64,000 nt of DNA, taken from positions 42,621,772 through 42,685,771 of the forward strand of contig JANVCC010000010.1 of assembly GCA_025345505.1 (NCBI GenBank). The letters run 5' to 3'. Within the stretch, counting starts at the first letter, position 1. Each line of letters starts with the position of its first letter. The notes under the pieces were generated by a model, which saw nothing but the letters and a program-made list of their open reading frames with translations, was not told where the DNA came from and made no database searches. Position numbers and translations under genes: made by a program. Of the stretch, positions 38,934 through 49,500 are shown one piece after another. The stretch is from Todiramphus chloris collaris (taxonomy: Eukaryota; Chordata; Aves; Coraciiformes; Alcedinidae).

Positions 38934-39752
38934 ATAGAATCACAGAATCAGTTAGATTGGAAAAGACCCTTAAGATTGAATCCAACAGTAAACCTAACAC
39001 TGCCAAGATCACCACTAAACCAGGTCCCTAAGTGCCACATCTATGTGTCTTTTAAATACTTGCAGGGATGGTGACTCCACCACTTCGCTGGGCAGAATGT
39101 TCCAGTGCCTTATAACCCTTTTGGTGAATAAATTTTTCCTAATATGCAGTCTAAGCCTCCCCTGGTGCAACTTGAGGCCATTTCCTCTTGTCCTATTGTT
39201 TGTTACCTGGGAGAAAAAAATAACTCTTACCCCACTACAACCTCCTTTCAGCTAGTCGTAGAGAGCAATAAAGTCTCCCCTTAGCCTACTTTTCTTCAGA
39301 CTAAACAACCCCAGTTCCCTCAGCTGCTCATCACAGGACTTCATTCTCTAGAGCCTTTACCAGACTCCTTGCCCTTCTTTGGACAAATTCCATCACCTCA
39401 ATGTCATTCTTACAGTGAGGGGCCCAAAACTGAACACACTATTTGAGGTGCAGCTTCAGCAATGCTGAGTACAATGGGATGATCATTTCCCTACTCCTGC
39501 TGGCTACACTATTTGTGATACAAGCCAGGATGCTATTAGCCTTTTTGGCCACCTGGGCACACTGATGGCTCATATTCATCCGGCTGTTGACCAACACCCC
39601 CAGGTCCTATTCTGCCAGGCAGCTTTCCAGCCACTCTTTCCCATGCCTGTAGCATTGCAGGGGGTTGTTATGACAAAAGTGCAGGACCTGGCACTTGGCC
39701 TTGTTGAACATCATACAATTGGCCTCAGTCCAATAATCCAGCCTGTCCATGT
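38934..39752 (-). mobile_element. CR1 LINE, 5'-truncated, old copy
   Basis: A minus-strand CR1 copy. On the plus strand it starts with 'atagaatcacagaatca', the reverse complement of the CR1 3' terminal repeat. It continues through the 3' UTR and the C-terminal part of the reverse transcriptase ORF. Recognisable blocks include 'ggtgactccaccacttcgctgggcag', 'ctcagctgctcatcacagg' and 'gcctcagtccaataatccagcctgtccat', the last at the truncated 5' end. Reading frames are broken in several places and divergence from the other copies is clear, so this is probably older than the 44.8-46.6 kb copy. The 5' limit is approximate. Confidence 0.92.
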
Positions 39753-40460
39753 TTTCATTACAATAATGTTTATCCTTTTATGTATGCTATTCTAAGCATT
39801 AAATCCGTGTAGTATGGAGGCATTTCTTATCTTATGGAAATAAGAAATCAGCAGTTGCAAAGTACATTTAGGTTGGCTTGTTTTCTTGACTTGGCAGGAC
39901 AGATCTTCATTAAAAGTTTCTAAATTGAATATATTTTTAGACTATTAAATTTCCTAAAATTCAGCATAATGAACTACTCTGGACGATGACACTCTTTGTG
40001 GTATGGTATAGCTTGTTTTCTCCCAACAGAGTTTTAAAAATCTTTTCAAAATTCTGATTTTGCTTTCTGAATAAGAAGGTATTCAATTTTTTAAGATGTG
40101 GCCTTACAGTTAACACCTACCCAGAAAAAATCTGCATTTCTCTGCATCCAAGTGATTCAAAGTCTCTCTTTTTTTTTTATGTTGCAACTTCAGATGTTGT
40201 TATTTACTTTACAGTATATGTCAGTAATTCAGACTGAGCGACATCAGCAAATTGCAGTCAAAACCATCAGTTAATTTTACACCCAATGTGAAGTACCTTC
40301 CACAACTTTTTTCAGATAAATCAATGTCACGCGATCAATGAAATTTCATTATTCTTCCTGGGAGTTCTTGAGACCCATAAACCTCAGATGGTCTCAGGAC
40401 TTAAGAACGGAGACCATGTGTCAAGACTCTCTCTTGATTGTATGTTAATATTTGTTTGTG
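39753..40460. other. AT-rich spacer
   Basis: About 0.7 kb between a CR1 copy and a MIR-like fragment. No gene, RNA gene or repeat was recognised apart from a T-run near 40170. Confidence 0.5.
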
Positions 40461-40540
40461 TGACTTGACCAAGATCACACAAGTAGTTCAGAGAAGTATT
40501 CATCTGCTTGAGCCACCAGGCAGGCTTTTTCTTATTCTGC
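40461..40540 (+). mobile_element. MIR-like SINE 3' fragment
   Basis: 'tgacttgaccaagatcacacaagtag' parallels the MIR 3' region (taacttgcccaaggtcacacagctag). It is followed by 'cagagaagtattcatctgcttgagcc', which sits where MIR has cagagccgggattcgaaccc. It is diverged and truncated, with approximate boundaries. The order of two independent blocks makes chance less likely. Confidence 0.5.
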
Positions 40541-40843
40541 TCTCTAGCCACACTCCAGCATCTTAATAGCTGTAATTAGTGGCACAGCAGAGTCCAAAAG
40601 ACAATACCCTCCTTCACTAAGTGTTCCTGATTTAATCACCAAAGTACAGATTATGTTGAATCTTGCAGATGGAAGTACTGCATAAAACTGTAGGCATCTC
40701 TGCTTGTAAAAGTTGGGGGGTTTTTAATTTTTTTTTTAATTTTTTTTTTTATTTCTCAGTCTGCTTGTTTCACAAATGATTTCACCCTTCGGCAATATGC
40801 AGCTACAAGCAGATGACTCTGGAGAAGCAATTTTTAATTACAA

Positions 40844-40962
40844 CATGTTTTTTTCTCCCCCTTTTCTTTCAGTTAATGATTTCCAGAAGGTGATGCTAAC
40901 CACAGGCCTTTTCCAATACATGATGAGCATCCTCATTTCCCATCATCTTCCACAGAAACAAT
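40844..40962 (+). other. Terminal-exon-like segment (candidate)
   Basis: A long pyrimidine tract (about 40847-40869) ends in TTTCAG at 40872, a very good 3' splice-site match. Directly after it the frame VNDFQKVMLTTGLFQYMM.. is open for 30 codons to a TAG at 40960-40962. An earlier T-rich tract plus CTCAG at 40735-40760 gives a second acceptor-like site, and the same frame is open from 40776 (62 codons). I do not recognise the peptide. No polyadenylation signal was noted close by. It could be a chance pyrimidine run in AT-rich DNA. Confidence 0.2.
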
Positions 40963-41250
40963 AGGTGCTCAGAATCTATGATAAGGGAGAGAACATAGAT
41001 ATTTCACTGGCAGCTGAGCTGTGCTATATGAAAACTATTCACTGATAAGGTCTTGTTTTGTAATCAGTTCTTCATTAAAAGAAATTTCTTCCAGTAGTGA
41101 GTAATATTGCCCTAAAAATCTAGAAGTACAGAACAAAAAGTTGTACGTCAGTTATAATGGTAAATAACTTTTGACAGGATGTTCATGATTTCACAGTTTT
41201 CAGTGTTTCCTAAATCAACTCTTAAAGCTGTGCATACATGCATTTCATAT
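40963..41250. other. Unique spacer before second clustered CR1
   Basis: No feature was recognised. The CR1 3' end begins at 41251. Confidence 0.5.
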
Positions 41251-42123
41251 AATCATAGAATCATAGAATGGTAGGGGTTGGAAGGGACCTCCAGAGATCA
41301 TCAAGTCCAACCCCCATGCCAGCACAGGAACACCCAGGGCAGGCCACACAGGAACAGATCCAGGCGGGTCTTCAAAATCTCTAGAGAAGGAGACTCCACA
41401 ACCTCCCCGGGCAGCCTGCTCCAGTGCTCTGTCACTCTCACAGTGAAGTTTACGCTCACGTTGAGGTGAAACTTCCTGTGTTTCACCTTGCTACCATTAC
41501 CTCTCATCCTATCACAGGGCACCACTGAAAACAGACTGGCCCCTTCTACTTGATACCCACCCTTCAGATATTTGTAAACATTAATAAGATCCCCTCTCAG
41601 TCTTCTCTTTTATAGGCTAAACAGCCCCAGGGCTCTCAGCCTTTCCTCATAAGAGAGATGTTCCAGTCCCTTCATCATCTTTGTAGCTCTCTGTTGGACT
41701 CTCTCTAGTATTTCTCTCTTCCTCTTGAACTGGAGAGACTGGAACTGAACACAATACTCCAAATGTGGTCCCACTAGTGCAGGGTAGAGGGGGAGAACCT
41801 CCCTCGACCTGCCAGCCACACTCTTCTTTATGCACCCCAGGATACCATTGGCCTGCTTGGTCACAAGGACACATTGCTGTTCCATGGATAACTTATTGTC
41901 CACCAGGACACCAAGGTCCCTCCACATGGGGCTGCTTTCCAGTGTGTTTACCCCTAACCTGTACCCATATATGGTGTTGTTCCTCCCCAGGTGTAGGACT
42001 CTATACTTATCCTTGTTGAACTTCATAAGGTTTGCCTCTGCCCAGCACTCCAGTCTGCCCAGATCTTGCTGGAAGGCAGCACAGCATTCTGGTGTATTGG
42101 CCAGTCTTCCCAGTTTAGTATCA
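41251..42123 (-). mobile_element. CR1 LINE, 5'-truncated
   Basis: A minus-strand CR1 copy whose 3' end on the plus strand reads 'aatcatagaatcatagaatgg'. The ORF side includes MKFNKDKYRVLHLGRN, DLGVLVDNKLSMEQQC, GPHLEYCVQF and LEHLSYEERLRALGLFSL (41610-42026). The downstream C-terminal block TVRVTEHWSRLPGEVVESPS lies in another frame at 41301-41525, so the ORF is interrupted between 41525 and 41610. The palm domain of the reverse transcriptase is absent because of 5' truncation near 'cagtttagtatca' (42111-42123). The sequence differs enough from the neighbouring CR1 copies to suggest a different subfamily or a separate insertion. Confidence 0.96.
41610..42026 (-). pseudogene. CR1 ORF2 C-terminal fragment
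   Basis: A 138-codon frame from the region after the reverse transcriptase palm (the 'MKFN..LGVLVDNKL..LEYCVQF..LSYEERLRALGLFSL' block). In a full CR1 this forms the thumb and C-terminal part of the ORF2 protein, which copies element RNA at the target site. Here it lacks the endonuclease and catalytic palm, so it cannot work alone. The frame closes right after GLFSL, and the next conserved block resumes in another frame downstream. Confidence 0.9.
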
Positions 42124-44459
42124 CGTGGCTAAATTCAGAGCATTGAATGTTTTTGCTCATTCATTCATTTTAGAGTGATAAACTATAATGTCTTCAAAAA
42201 AGCTGCTGTCAAAACTACACTGACCTTTTCCATCAAAAGAGTTATTTTCAACATTAATGTTTTTGTCCAGTGGATTTGGTAGGCTATACAATGAAAATCT
42301 TCTGGTTTAGGCATTGATAAACTTGGGGTTTCTTCCTCTTGTTTATTGGTTTCTTCAGGAATTTGGTGAGCTAGTTTTTACAGAAACAATCAACAAAATG
42401 TTGCTTTAATTAAAATCTAGTTGTCTCAGACCTCATTTGATGTTTTATTTTGAAGACGGCAGAACACAGGAGTTGCATCTATGGCTATTCAGACATGTTA
42501 ATATCCACAGAGAGGCCCAAAATGGTACAACTCTGTGCAACCCTTTCTGCTCTGCAGACTGTGATGCATTAGCCCTGAAAGCATACACAAAGAAAGTACT
42601 TTACTCCCTCCAGCTGATACAGAAAACACTACTGACCAACACTGCCACAAACAGACACACTATGAACACTGCAACTATGAAGTGTATCCCCTAAAGACTT
42701 CAACTACTAGGCTAAACAAATGTTATACTATATGAGTAGGTTCTAGAACTGTAACAAAGCAAAGGCTGCCTCATAGAAGTGTTTCTGTTGATATTACTGC
42801 ATAGGTATGGCATAGATGACATAGAGATATAAGACATAAAGACTTAGATTGGAAGAACAGAAGCTTTTTCCATGAAACTACACTACATAAACAAAAGGAT
42901 GAGGGAATAGCAGTGGACTAGTTACATAATTACCACTAAAAAAAAAAAGACTTCATCTGCCATCCAAGTGAGGACTTATCACACTTGCATCGTATTTTCC
43001 CTGTAATTCAGCATATAAGCATCTTAATATACATGTAGGTGTTCAAATGAATTGTCTAGCATGATGAATGCTAAAAAGCCTTACCTTTTTCTACTTCAGC
43101 TAATAAAAGAAGTGGTAGCAGAGCCAGTCTTTTTCTATACTATTCAACCAGAAGAGGCATGGGTCTGTGAGCAGTATATAACTTCAACAGTGCTGTGTGG
43201 GGTGAACAGCAGCCCCTCCCAAGATTCAAGCCAAAACCCAATATTTTTTTCATTCTTGTTCCTGAAAGATGACATCATTATAACAATAAGCTTTAGGGTT
43301 TTGCTTCTGTGATGATGTAAACTTTGTATCACACTCTTACAGATATTTAACTATTACTCTGTCCCCTGTGTCTTGCACTGGGTTTCTATCACTTGAGAAA
43401 TTTTAAAAATCAGCCTTCTCTGATGATTAAGCAGTGTAAAGAATGTCTTCAGAAATATGAGGAAGTTTCTTCAGAAAGAAAGAAAACAAAACCAAAAACA
43501 AGTAAAAAGGAATGTACTTTAAAGGAATTCACCATATATGAAAGATGCAGCATTCTCACTGCATTGTGGTTGCTTCTAAAACAAAACTAAATATCCCCAT
43601 ATGACTGGCAATTGCAGCTACAAAGAGAACAAATGTGGGTATCAAACTATTCATGCAAAAATTATCCCTGAATCATCCTACCAAAGGTCACATCAAAGTT
43701 GCATACTGGCTTTTAAACAGAGGTTAGAAAAATGCTTAGGGAAGCTCCTTATGTACTTAAAAAGAAAGGAAAAACAACACTCTATGGTTCAAGAAATTGT
43801 TTAAAAATATTTATCATCATACAGGTAATTTATTCCAAACTTCACAGGTTTAATGACACACTAATCTCTGCTCAGTATCATGGTTTTCCATATACAGTAA
43901 ATAGGCAGAGCATGCTACGTATCTGAGCTTAGAAAGTGGCCCATAGTCAATAAGTAGGCTTTTAGTTAAGTATATGCATATCCTATTTAAAACCTAAGGG
44001 CCCACTTTCTAATCTCCATCAAGCAGGATGAAGTTAACAGACATCTGCAAACACTCAGTACTGAATACATGTGAATCCGGTGATTTCTCAGATATGCAGT
44101 GATATATGTCACAAATTCAACACGGACTTGAGGCATTAAATCTTTAGAGTAAGAATAGCCAAGTTGACACTGATGCTCTAGAGCCCTAATTTCATTTTAT
44201 CAGTCACAGAAATGAGATTTATGTGCACGCTTCATTTTATTCCTAGTAAAAGTAATTTCTTAGCCGACATAAAGAAAACAGACATCTTACTAGCAAAATA
44301 TAGTATCTTACACAGGATTTAAACCTGAAGTGACAATTGATAAACTAGAAGATATACAGGCATTCTAAAGTATTCTTCCTAGTGACAGATCCTATGTTGA
44401 AGGACGAAAACAACCTATTCGTTTTCAGGTCTGAGAAGCCAAAAGGTTTATTTTCTGAC
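42124..44459. other. AT-rich unique sequence between CR1 copies
   Basis: No gene is supported. Open frames at 42437-42694, 43052-43332, 43393-43590 and 43601-43804 carry no recognisable domain and have AT-rich composition like their surroundings. Confidence 0.5.
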
Positions 44460-44726
44460 ACCAGCCGAAACCCTCTCCTGCGTGCCCCTGTTCTCGGTTT
44501 GTGCAACACCCCCGAGCACCAGCAAAACAAACGGCGACAGCCGAGCCCTCGACCGATCCTCTTCCACCGAGTGCCCTCTGCTGTCAGCCCCGTGGCAGCA
44601 GCACGGAAGAGCCGAGCCCGCGACTCGCTGCCGGCAGCAAGCGGCGCGGCCAGCCGGGAGGGCGGCTGCCGGGCTGCTGCTCTGCGCTTCGCGGCAGCTC
44701 TTCCCCCAAAGCCTCTTCAACAGCAG
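44460..44726. promoter_or_regulatory. CpG-dense patch (CpG-island-like)
   Basis: About 265 bases with very high GC and, by hand count, roughly 26 CpG dinucleotides, in sharp contrast to the AT-rich, CpG-poor DNA on either side. Composition holds several frames open on both strands (44382-44768 and 44482-44838 plus; 44448-44720 minus), so the open frames are not evidence of coding. The patch ends in AGCAG|GTGGGG (44726/44727), which could act as a plus-strand donor. Read on the minus strand, it runs into an AATAAA-containing sequence near 44444-44452. Explanations are an orphan CpG-island promoter with first exon, or a GC-rich solo-LTR-type fossil in minus orientation. I cannot choose without a search. 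Confidence 0.55.
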
Positions 44727-44785
44727 GTGGGGGTCCTTTCAGGATGCTCTCAGGTCATCGGTAAATGAAAAAGGGGTTGCAAGAG

Positions 44786-46566
44786 ATCATAGAATCATAG
44801 AATCGTCAGGGTTGGAAAGGACCTTAAAGATCACCTAGCTCCAACCCCCCTGCCATGGGCAGGGACACCTCCCACTAGAGCAGGTTGCTCAGAGCCCCAT
44901 CCAGCCTGGCCTTAAGAACCTTCCAAGGATGGGGCTTCCACCACCTCTCTGGGCAACCTGTTCCAGGGTCTCACCACCCTCATGGTGAAGAAATTCATCC
45001 TAATGTCTAACCTGAACTGACCTATCTCTAGTTTTAATCCATTCCCTCTAGTCCTATCACTGCCCCACAACCTAAAAAGTCCTTCCCCAGCTTTCTTGTA
45101 GGCCCCCTTAAGATACTGGAAGGCTACAATAAGGTCTCCCAAGAGCTTTCTCTTTTCCAGACTGAACAACCCCAACTCTCTCAGTCTCTCCTCATAGGAG
45201 AGGTGCTCCAGCCCTCTGATCATCCTCATGTCCCTTCTCTGGACACATTCCAGCACATCCATATCCTTTCTGTAATAGGGACTCCAGAACTGGACGCAGT
45301 ACTCCAGGTGAGGTCTCATGAGAGGAGAGTAGAGGGGGAGAATCACCTCCCTCAACCTGCTAGCCACGTTTCTCTTGGTGCAGCCCAGGATACAATTGGT
45401 CCTCCGGGCTGCAAGAGCACACTGATGGCTCATGTTGAACTTCTTGTCCACCAGTACTCCCAAGTCCTTTACTTCAGGGCTGCTCTCAAGCCTGTCACTG
45501 CCCAGCCTATATCGGTGCTTGGGATTGCTGCGACTCAGATGGAGGACCTTGCCTTTGGCCTTGTTGAACTTCATAGGGTTGGCATAGGCTCACTCCTCCA
45601 GCCTGTCAAGGTCTCTCTGGATGTCATCCCTTCCCTCCAGCGTGTCAGCCTCCCCATACAGCTTGGTGTCATCGGCAAACTTGCTGAGGGTGCACTCAAT
45701 GCCACTGTCCATGTCGCTGACAAAGATGTTAAACAAGACTGGTCCCGGTACTGATCCTTGAGGGACTCCACTTGTCACTGGTCTCCACTTGGATACTGAC
45801 CCATTGACAACCATTCTTTGGGAGCAGCTGTCAGTCCAGTTCTTTATCCACTGAGTTGTCCATCCATCAGATCCATATTCCACCAGCTTGGAGACCAGAA
45901 TGTCCTGTGGGACAGTGTCAAAGGCTTTGCTCACGTCAAGGTAAATGATGTTGGTTGCTCTTCCCCCATCTATTGATGTTGTGACCTTCTCATAGAAGGA
46001 CAACAGGTTAGTCAGGCATGATTTGTCCTTGGTGAAGCCATGTTGGTTACTGCCAATCACTTCATCATTATTCATCTGCCTCAGTAGTGCCTCCAGGAGG
46101 ATCCGCTCCATGATCTTACCAGGCACAGCAGTGAGACTGACTGGCCTATAGTTCCTAGGTTCATCCACCTTTCCCTTTTTGAATATGGAGGTTATATTTC
46201 CCCTTGTCCACTCAGTGGGGACTTCACCAGACTGCCATGACTTTTGGAATATAACAGATAGAGGTTTAGCAACCTCATCCACCAGTTCTCTCAGCACCCA
46301 TGGGTGTATCCCATCAGGTTCCATGGACTTGTGCACTTTCAGGTTCTTCAGATGGTCATGAACCTGATCTTCACTTGCAATGGGAAGTTCTTTCATCCAA
46401 TGCCTGCCATCATCTTCTGTGACTCTGGGGGTGTGGCTGGAGCCCTTGCCAAGGAAGACTGAGGAAAAGAAGTAATTGAGGACCTCAGCCTTCTCAGCAT
46501 CACTTGCCACCAGTTCTCCAGTTTCTTTTCTGAGGGGGCCCACACCTTCCCTAATCTTTTTCTATG
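44786..46566 (-). mobile_element. CR1 LINE, 1.78 kb, best-preserved copy
   Basis: A minus-strand CR1 with an intact 3' end: on the plus strand 'atcatagaatcatagaatcg' at 44786, then the 3' UTR to about 44900. It runs back through most of the reverse transcriptase domain to a 5' truncation at about 46566. The endonuclease domain and 5' UTR are missing, as usual for CR1. The palm motifs and C-terminal blocks are well kept and the coding part is broken in only about two places, so this is probably the youngest of the five copies. Its 3' end lies only about 60 bases from the CpG-dense patch at 44460-44726. Confidence 0.97.
44912..46543 (-). pseudogene. CR1 reverse transcriptase (ORF2) remnant
   Basis: ORF2 of CR1 encodes an endonuclease plus reverse transcriptase that primes DNA synthesis at the nicked target. 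Here the first frame (46543-45590, 317 codons) has palm motif [12 protein letters not shown] (residues 201-211), [11 protein letters not shown] around residues 258-268, and the catalytic FADD at residues 289-292. One in-frame TGA at 45592-45590 stands where CR1 elements carry the W of the LERW motif. The same frame then continues (45574-44912, 220 codons) through MKFNKAKGKVLHL, DLGVLVDKKFNM, RPHLEYCVQFWSP, LSYEERLRELGLFSL and REVVEAPSLE. It ends early by a small frame change just before the usual FKxxLD tail. The family protein is much longer, because the N-terminal endonuclease is missing, so this copy is inactive. Confidence 0.95.
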
Positions 46567-49500
46567 AGATGGAGACAGACAGGAGTTCTTGGGGAGATAT
46601 GAAGTCTTTCATTGGAACAAGGATGATGTTGGAAAAAAATGACATATGCTGGGGCTTCTCTACCAGCTGTCATTCCCCTGCAAAGTGATTGCTTCTTGGA
46701 AAAGAAATCTATGAACAGTTTAATTAGAGATGGACGCTTGTTATATAATGCAGATTACTCAATCCATAACTGTTGGTGGAGATCAGAGAAAAATGGAAAA
46801 GTTACAAATATGCGCCCCTGACTCAATGATGTCAGCATGGCAGCTTTATATTAGCAATTAAAGTTTTAACTCAGTCACTGGTCCACTACTGTTTCATTAC
46901 TTGAGTGGAGAGGCAATAAATACAAACTATATCAAAATCAAACTTTTCTGGAAGCTGTATCTTGTTTTCTTTTTGTCAAAAAGACATGCCAACTTTAGTT
47001 AATTCAAAGGTATAGAGTTTCCATAGCTAATGCACACAGTTACACTAATTTTAGAAACCCTTTCTATTACTTATTGCTTAAAATTAGTGGTAAACAGTTC
47101 TAATGGAAGCAAAAGGCAATTACAGAGAAAGTAAATCAGGGGTCCTTTGAAGTATTATTACAGCTGTTAGCAAAATTAAATAGGTTTGTTGCCTTATTCA
47201 AGAGAAAAAGCAGTAAGGTGACTTGTAAATTATTTTTAATGCATACATAAAATGTTTTATCTGGAAAAATATGGGACATAATTTTAGATTATTGTTTTCT
47301 TAACTTCTGAATATTTTAAAATTTGGCAAAAAGGCCAGCCATTAACTCATGATAATTCTCTAGAGTTTCAGTCTTGTAAACTTACTTGCACATAAGCAAC
47401 TTTGCTCAGCAGTAATCAGTAGCACGTATTTTAGATAAAAGTTTGAGAGGAGCCTTGAAAATCACTTATAATTAAAAGTACCAAGCATTACTTATCATGA
47501 ATTTTTTTGCAGTTTGTTGTTAAGACTACTGAACTCATTAAAATAGCAAGTATAAATTATCGCCTTACTGGAATGAATTTTAAAGCTCATGTGAGTGGGA
47601 CAAGTACTTGCATTCCTTGTGAAAAATTTGTACAAAACTGTATGTGCTGCTACTTCATGCAAGATAAACAGTACAAAAGGCATAATCACACCTGTTCTTG
47701 AGGTAGTAACATGTTACTTGTATATGACATTTGTAACAACAGTGCTACAAAGTGCAATTAGGCTGAAAGTTTCTCAGAATTGTCCCTGCATTATGTGTGT
47801 TTCAAAAGTCTCTCTTTGCACAAAAATGTCATTGCTAGCGTTTTTTGTTTAATTTATTACTGTGGAATTATTTAGTCACAAAGTATCAACACATGCAAAC
47901 TCTGCCATTTTGCCAGCAATCTTGACTCATGATAGGTCCCTACAGTTACCTTAAGCAAAACAATGGATTGGTGATCTGGGAGAAATTTTCTTCTTCTCTG
48001 CGAGTGGATAGCAAAAAACAAAGAGAGCATGACAAGAAAAGCAAATGCTGGTGGAAGTCATTTCTTCTCTGAGTCATGGGATTACATGGAGCATCGCCAG
48101 CTTGGAGCAGGTGAGGAATCTGTCACAACACCTGACCAGGCCTGACACAACTGAGCGAATCTACAGCAAACACACAAAAAAAACCCCAAACAAACCCAAA
48201 ATCCTCACTCGAGAATGATAAAAGTCCCTGAAGCAACAGGAATTCTGAAAATGGGAAATTCATGTCAGGTGCAGAATTTCTCCAGGCTTATAACTGTGCT
48301 GGAGTCAGAAGTAGTAAACTTAACGCATAAAACATCTATAAATGTGTTGTACTCTATGCATATGCTTAAAAGCTCTCAAATGCCCAGATGTAAACAAAGA
48401 CTACCTGTAGAAGTGGAAAAGGAAAAGGACTTGTTGGCACCACTGGAAAGACAATAGATCTCAGAATGAACAGTAATTTTTTTTTAAAAGTTGGGCAAAG
48501 ATTGATCTATACGTAAGTGAATTCAGGCAAACTGAAACTTATTGACTCAAGGTTCTAACAAGGAGAAGCAGTAGGTAGCAGCTACAGGGACTGTGCCAGG
48601 GCTGGGATGAATTTACAGAAATTTATCAAAGATAACACACAGTATAGTAGGGAAAGTGTGGTTTGTTTGCCACACGAACACTACGACTTAAATTTAAGTA
48701 ACTGACGACTGCATTTTGCAATGCACCAAATAAGAGACAACACCTTGTTGTTTGCCTCATCAAAACATGCCAGAAAATTTTATCCAGCATTTGTCAAGGA
48801 AACATTTCCTTATGAGCATATGTAAAAATAAGTGCTCATGCAGAATGTTTAAACATAGCTTTCCTGTCAGCTTCTATGTAATCGTTTTAATGACCTCTTT
48901 GGATGAGTATGAATCCTGACAAATTACATAATACAGGGCTGGATTCCTGAAATTACTTTGATACATCTAACAAAATGAAAGTTAACAACTACTCCTGGTA
49001 GGAATACACGTCCCACGGTCTTTTACAAGTTTGAGTAACTCTGCAAAGCCGGGATCATTACAAAAATGAGAATTTCTTTTATTTGGGGAAGGAGGGGAAC
49101 AAGAAATTTTTCTTGTTTTGTTTTAATATATTTGCTGTGCACATTGGAATCTCAATATTATGCAGCAACTGCAGATTATATAAAAGAAAAAGAACAGGAC
49201 AAACCTTCAAGTACTCTTTTAAATACAAAATAATGAAGCATGGGAGAAAAAGCCTTCAGACAAAACAAAGATAAAATTACACCTTCTACCTCCAGTACAG
49301 CTGTGGCTGTTGGAGTCCAGGCAAATGTATTTAGATGTCTGATTTCAAAAGGAGGCACCTATCATGCATACAACCAAAAGAGGTAAAGCTGTTCCTAACA
49401 CTAAGAAACTTTTCACACATCTTAAACATGAACAGATGTGAGTAGAGACAGTGATTTGCTTAAACTACCAAAAAGTGTATATATGTACATTTAGTAGTAT

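Noticed and set aside
39565-39795. 76-codon plus-strand open frame
   Set aside because: It is antisense to the CR1 copy at 38934-39752 and has no independent support.
41765-42132. Plus-strand open frames of 84 and 100 codons
   Set aside because: Antisense shadows of the CR1 ORF fragment at 41610-42026.
44382-44838. Arg/Ala/Ser-rich open frames of 87-128 codons on the plus strand
   Set aside because: They come from a CpG-dense patch where stop codons are rare in every frame, on both strands. No domain or splice-supported exon was found.
45203-45754. 183-codon plus-strand open frame inside the CR1 copy
   Set aside because: It is antisense to the CR1 reverse transcriptase frame, which has clear family motifs on the minus strand.
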